Source: an uncultured Bacteroidota bacterium (lineage in GTDB: Bacteria > Bacteroidota > Bacteroidia > Chitinophagales > Chitinophagaceae). Taken from it: a stretch of DNA of 22,732 bases. The DNA is taken from the NCBI GenBank assembly GCA_938008665.1, contig CALLKA010000007.1:1-22732 (forward strand). Direction: 5' to 3'. Under the pieces are notes generated by a model that was not told the origin of the DNA, made no database searches, and saw nothing but the letters and a program-made list of their open reading frames with translations. Below are positions 22,732 through 22,732 of this stretch, in pieces (within the stretch, counting starts at the first letter, position 1; the number at the start of each line of letters is the position of its first letter). The position numbers were made by a program, and so were the translations under genes.

Positions 22732-22732
22732 C

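Overview
The window is AT-rich chromosomal DNA from a member of the Bacteroidota, most likely a Chitinophagaceae-like relative. This rests on several signs: many Sec-exported proteins whose signal peptides end in a cleavage region of the type A-Q, a type IX secretion (T9SS) C-terminal sorting domain, a DUF1800/DUF1501 gene pair, Bacteroidota-type -7 boxes (TAnnTTTG) and almost no Shine-Dalgarno sequences. I see no insertion sequence, phage gene, CRISPR array or integrase. Coding density is high and no gene is visibly broken. Genus-level placement is inference.

Layout. Positions 22-2586 (minus): a secreted serine hydrolase and a secreted M28 aminopeptidase. 2763-5939 (plus): a DUF1800 gene abutting a DUF1501 gene whose product carries a T9SS tail. 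5986-7523 (plus): an ECF sigma factor, a one-helix membrane protein that is probably its anti-sigma, and a Spy/CpxP-like periplasmic protein. This has the composition of a CnrYXH-type envelope-sensing module. 7592-7720 (minus): a 42-residue cysteine-rich zinc-ribbon-like gene. 7849-10058: a secreted alpha/beta esterase converging on a FucP-like sugar transporter, with a shared bidirectional terminator. 10189-15176: a NIPSNAP-type exported protein, a large serine hydrolase (minus) and a dipeptidyl-peptidase-IV-like S9 peptidase.

15224-20303 is the most coherent and interesting block, a sulfur-handling cluster. On the minus strand, one probable operon runs persulfide dioxygenase-rhodanese fusion (CstB-like), exported DsrE-like protein, TsdA-like dihaem cytochrome c. 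Divergent from it are a TauE/SafE sulfite/sulfonate exporter gene and a pair of half-size YeeE/YedE sulfur-import genes. A perfect GTGA-N6-TCAC palindrome (Crp/Fnr-type site) lies in the divergent spacer. A reasonable reading is intake of thiosulfate or sulfane sulfur, oxidation of persulfide to sulfite and thiosulfate, export of sulfite, and periplasmic oxidation of thiosulfate with electrons passed to cytochrome c.

20292-22447 (minus) holds a TspO-like membrane protein, an L-rhamnose/fucose mutarotase and a Gfo/Idh/MocA oxidoreductase. With the FucP-like transporter these suggest deoxysugar use. The right edge carries a minus-strand tRNA-Cys(GCA)-like gene with an almost complete cloverleaf. 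It has A in place of the near-universal U33 and a mismatched 1-72 pair, and is followed by a strong terminator.
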